Shown: positions 61,184 through 64,000 of the stretch, piece by piece
Layout: every line of letters begins with the position of its first letter
Numbering within the stretch: the stretch's first letter is position 1
Source of the DNA: Corylus avellana
Taxonomy: Eukaryota; Streptophyta; Magnoliopsida; Fagales; Betulaceae
Assembly (NCBI RefSeq): GCF_901000735.1
Contig: NC_081541.1
Location: 7,867,021-7,931,020 of the forward strand
Direction of reading: 5' to 3'
Length of the DNA stretch: 64,000 nucleotides
The notes under the pieces: model-generated
What the model was told of the DNA's origin: nothing
Seen by the model: the letters and a program-made list of their open reading frames with translations, nothing else
Database searches by the model: none
Made by a program: the position numbers and the translations under genes

Positions 61184-64000
61184 CAACTTAAGTACAATGT
61201 TAACTATGTATATATAAACATTTTTTGTAATGAAATTATGGAGTTTGACAAGAAAATTAAAGCCTGTAAGTTATCCTTATAAATACCTATCACATGGTTT
61301 ATATATAGATTGGGGAAAGAAGGGGGGAAAGCAAAAGGCCAAATAATGGTTGTAGGTTTAGGTAACCTTCACCTAAACTTAGATTTTTTTTGAGAAATAA
61401 GATATAGATATATAGGTTGGCCCCCCTTTGATGACTTCACCCTTAGTAGCCACTGAAAATGTCATAGTTTTTAGTCCCCATTTGCCTATCATATGCATGT
61501 ATGATTCCATATCTTCTTTAGCTTCTTGAGCAGTGATCACAATAGTAAAATAAACTATTCAAACAAATCAAAAGATGAGACTGTGTACATTTCCTCAACC
61601 CCAACCACTCACACTTTCTTTAAAGTTCTAACTAGGCCTTCCTTTGAAGGTTTGTCATCACACGGCATTGACTGAGATAGAGACAGAGAGAGAGAGAGAG
61701 AGGGGCTTAGGTAGAAAATACTTTATGCTTGCTGGCAAACATCTTTTACCCTAATGAAATTCTTTTGACCAAAGGCTGCCGGATTTCATCCCTATCATGG
61801 ATTATTTTAGAAGACGATAGAAACTCAATTATTTTGTCCAATAAATGTTTAATTTTAGTTTTCTTTTGTAATTTTTTTTTTTAAAAAAAAGCAATAATAT
61901 TTATTTTTGGTCTTTTTTTGGGTATTTAAAAAAAATGAAAAATAGTATTTTTTTTTCATAATAATGTCATTTTTTTATAAATTACAAAAAAAAAGTAAAA
62001 CTGAACATTTATTAGGAAAAATAGTTGAGCCTTTAACATTTTTCTTAATGTATTAGGGTAAATATTAGAAAGTAAAAAAGGCAACATCGGATGCCAGAAA
62101 ATGGTGCTCTTTTCTTCATTATTTTATTGATGCCCAAAGAAAAAAATAAGAAGAGGAAGAAGAAGAAAAGTACAGGAAGTTTTGTACTCTATATACAAAC
62201 TAGGAAGAGATGTCGGTGGAAAATGAAAATGAAAATGAAAATGAATGATTAAAGAGTGGGTGTTACTCTCCCATGTGCAAGTCTTATTTAAAAAGATTAG
62301 TTAATTATATATAATTGCTTTTTCTTGGTGTAACAAATAGTATTATAATATTGATTTTAACTACTTAACTATTTTAAATGTGAATATACAATTTCATCTG
62401 GTGAAGTATATATCTGATTACATGATTTTCTGTTACATCCAGGAAATTTTGTACCCGTGTCACTTCAAAGACACGACATCATGCACACACAAATAGACGT
62501 TGAAATATAAATAAAAGAGAAAGAAAGACAAAGAAATGGTGGGGAGCTTTAGCATCCTGTGGAAATAGGCTATGATCCACACTGTTTACGACAAAGGGGA
62601 GCAATTCTGAGTGATGGGTGGTCCAGGGAAAATTTCAAGTCTAGGATTCCTGTGGACCTGAATTTGCATGTTCAAAAGGAAGCTTGAGTTTATTATTTCT
62701 TGCAAGAAATCAAATTCACCCCCAAAATACTTATTCTTTTTTTTTTTTTTTTCTTGCTCTTGAATGCAGCTCAAAATCCCACAAAGGCTGCAATGCCACT
62801 TGATTGGGATCACATGACTAATAATTGAGAGATCACATGCACTTGCAGCAGAATATGTAGAGAGTTTGGTTTATCCTCAGGGCCATAAACATGTTTATTG
62901 TGAAAATAGTGGGAAAAGGGCTCCATGATTAGGAGAGTATTCTCTACTGATCTACTCCTTTTTTTTTATGAACAATTTGGTGAACAAATACAGAGCCGCC
63001 AGTCCAATCAGGAGTACTGCTTATTCGAGCCCCTAGTTTTCAAATAGTCTACCAAACTAAATGATAAAATGAAGCCAAATCTAGATCCAAGTGTTGCCCA
63101 ATTTTAATATTAATAATTAAAAAAAAAAGAATTAATGTAGATATGTGGATACATTATTGCATGTATAAGGAATCTTAGATGTTTTTACCTTGGTTTGTGG
63201 GAATGAATAGGATCAGAAACAATTTTATGGTATATATTAGATTTTACAGCTTTTAACATTGTTGTCTCTGTTCTTAAGTTATATAACATTTTTAAATGAT
63301 GTGGTGTTATGTATATCGTTAAATGCCGTAAAGTTTAATATGAACAATGAAATGAGAAACACTTAAGTTTATTCTCTTACCTATCTTTTGTCCATCTCTT
63401 ATATAATTATATTCATCATTGAATTTGTAAAACCCTAAAACGTGTCTCACAAATTTCATGTTAGATTTTTAAAAAAGATGACAAAAAAGATGACATCAAA
63501 CACATCTCCTATGAAATGGTCTCTAGTCCCTCTCAATTTCACTTGAAAATATCTTGTACCCAAATTCCTAAAGTCTTTTTTTTTTTTTTAAATTTTTTTT
63601 GAAGTAACCATAAAGTCCAATTAAGATAGAGCTCATGATAATATTTCAAAAAAAGAAAAAAGAAAAAAAGAGAAGGATCCAGAACACACCAACTGGTTAA
63701 GATCCTTGGGAAATCATCAGCATTCTTTTACTTTTCAAGCTTTCGGACTGGAAATTATGGCATGTTTCTTCTTGTTGATTAGATCGAAAGGTAGTGGGTG
63801 CCAGTAGTGTACAGAAACTCAAAGACTTTCTATGGTTACCGTAGAAAATAGCTTAACAATGCTTAGAAGTAACAATATTTTTTTTTGGAATATATATATA
63901 ACTTGAATATGTAAAAAAGACACGTAGTTGGGGCGACTGGGCCTCGGCCAACCGGGGCTGCCTCGAGCGTTGAAAAATGAAAATGGTGTTTAAAATTGAA
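61184..64000. other. Gene-free right end of the window
   Basis: A (GA)n run at about 61682-61702 and a (GAAAAT)4 run at about 62220-62245 are the only clear structures. The stretches at 62520-62900 and 63690-63850 are less AT-rich but show no ORF or RNA structure I recognise. Confidence 0.5.

Overview
This is plant nuclear DNA, almost certainly from a woody eudicot. It is AT-rich, its genes are spliced with GT-AG introns, and plant-type transposons fill the gaps. A rosid of the Fagales type is my guess from the style of the repeats, but the sequence does not prove it. Seven protein-coding genes can be assembled exon by exon with reading frame preserved across every junction; one of them runs off the left edge.

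Layout. Positions 1-2.1 kb hold the 5' part of a minus-strand ASF1 histone chaperone gene with an E2F-like promoter site. Positions 2.6-8.1 kb are a transposon cluster: a hAT-like element, a Mutator-like element with a GC-rich core, two outward-facing copia-type LTRs, a foldback element and a Harbinger-like MITE. Positions 8.6-12.1 kb hold the nuclear gene for the mitochondrial ATP synthase beta subunit (nine exons). Positions 13.5-20.4 kb hold a pKIWI502-type FAD/NAD(P) oxidoreductase gene whose last intron collected several repeats. Positions 22.5-25.3 kb hold a minus-strand FAM133-like Ser/Lys/His-rich nuclear protein gene. Positions 25.6-27.2 kb hold a Mutator-like element with a hAT element nested in one of its arms. 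Positions 28.2-29.9 kb hold the minus-strand INO80 complex subunit (IES6/INO80C-like) gene. Positions 32.2-41.6 kb hold an ALIX/BRO1-domain gene with an antisense L1 in one intron. Positions 43.7-47.8 kb hold a minus-strand GOT1-like Golgi transport gene. From 47.9 kb to the end I see no gene, only transposons, tandem repeats and AT-rich DNA.

The genes are housekeeping genes with separate jobs: two chromatin factors (ASF1, INO80 subunit), two vesicle or endosome factors (ALIX, GOT1), one respiratory enzyme subunit, one organellar oxidoreductase and one nuclear low-complexity protein. They do not form one pathway. ALIX and the pKIWI502 homologue are also neighbours in Arabidopsis (At1g15130 and At1g15140, from memory), so part of the order looks ancestral.

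The most unusual observations are: a duplicated promoter/5'-UTR cassette lying upstream of both the FAM133-like and the INO80-subunit genes, one copy lacking the TATA segment; one type of GC-rich GGTGG/CCACC core inside at least four Mutator-like elements whose terminal repeats differ; and a short non-autonomous LTR structure with two 3' LTRs facing outward. I found no convincing new multi-gene biological system.
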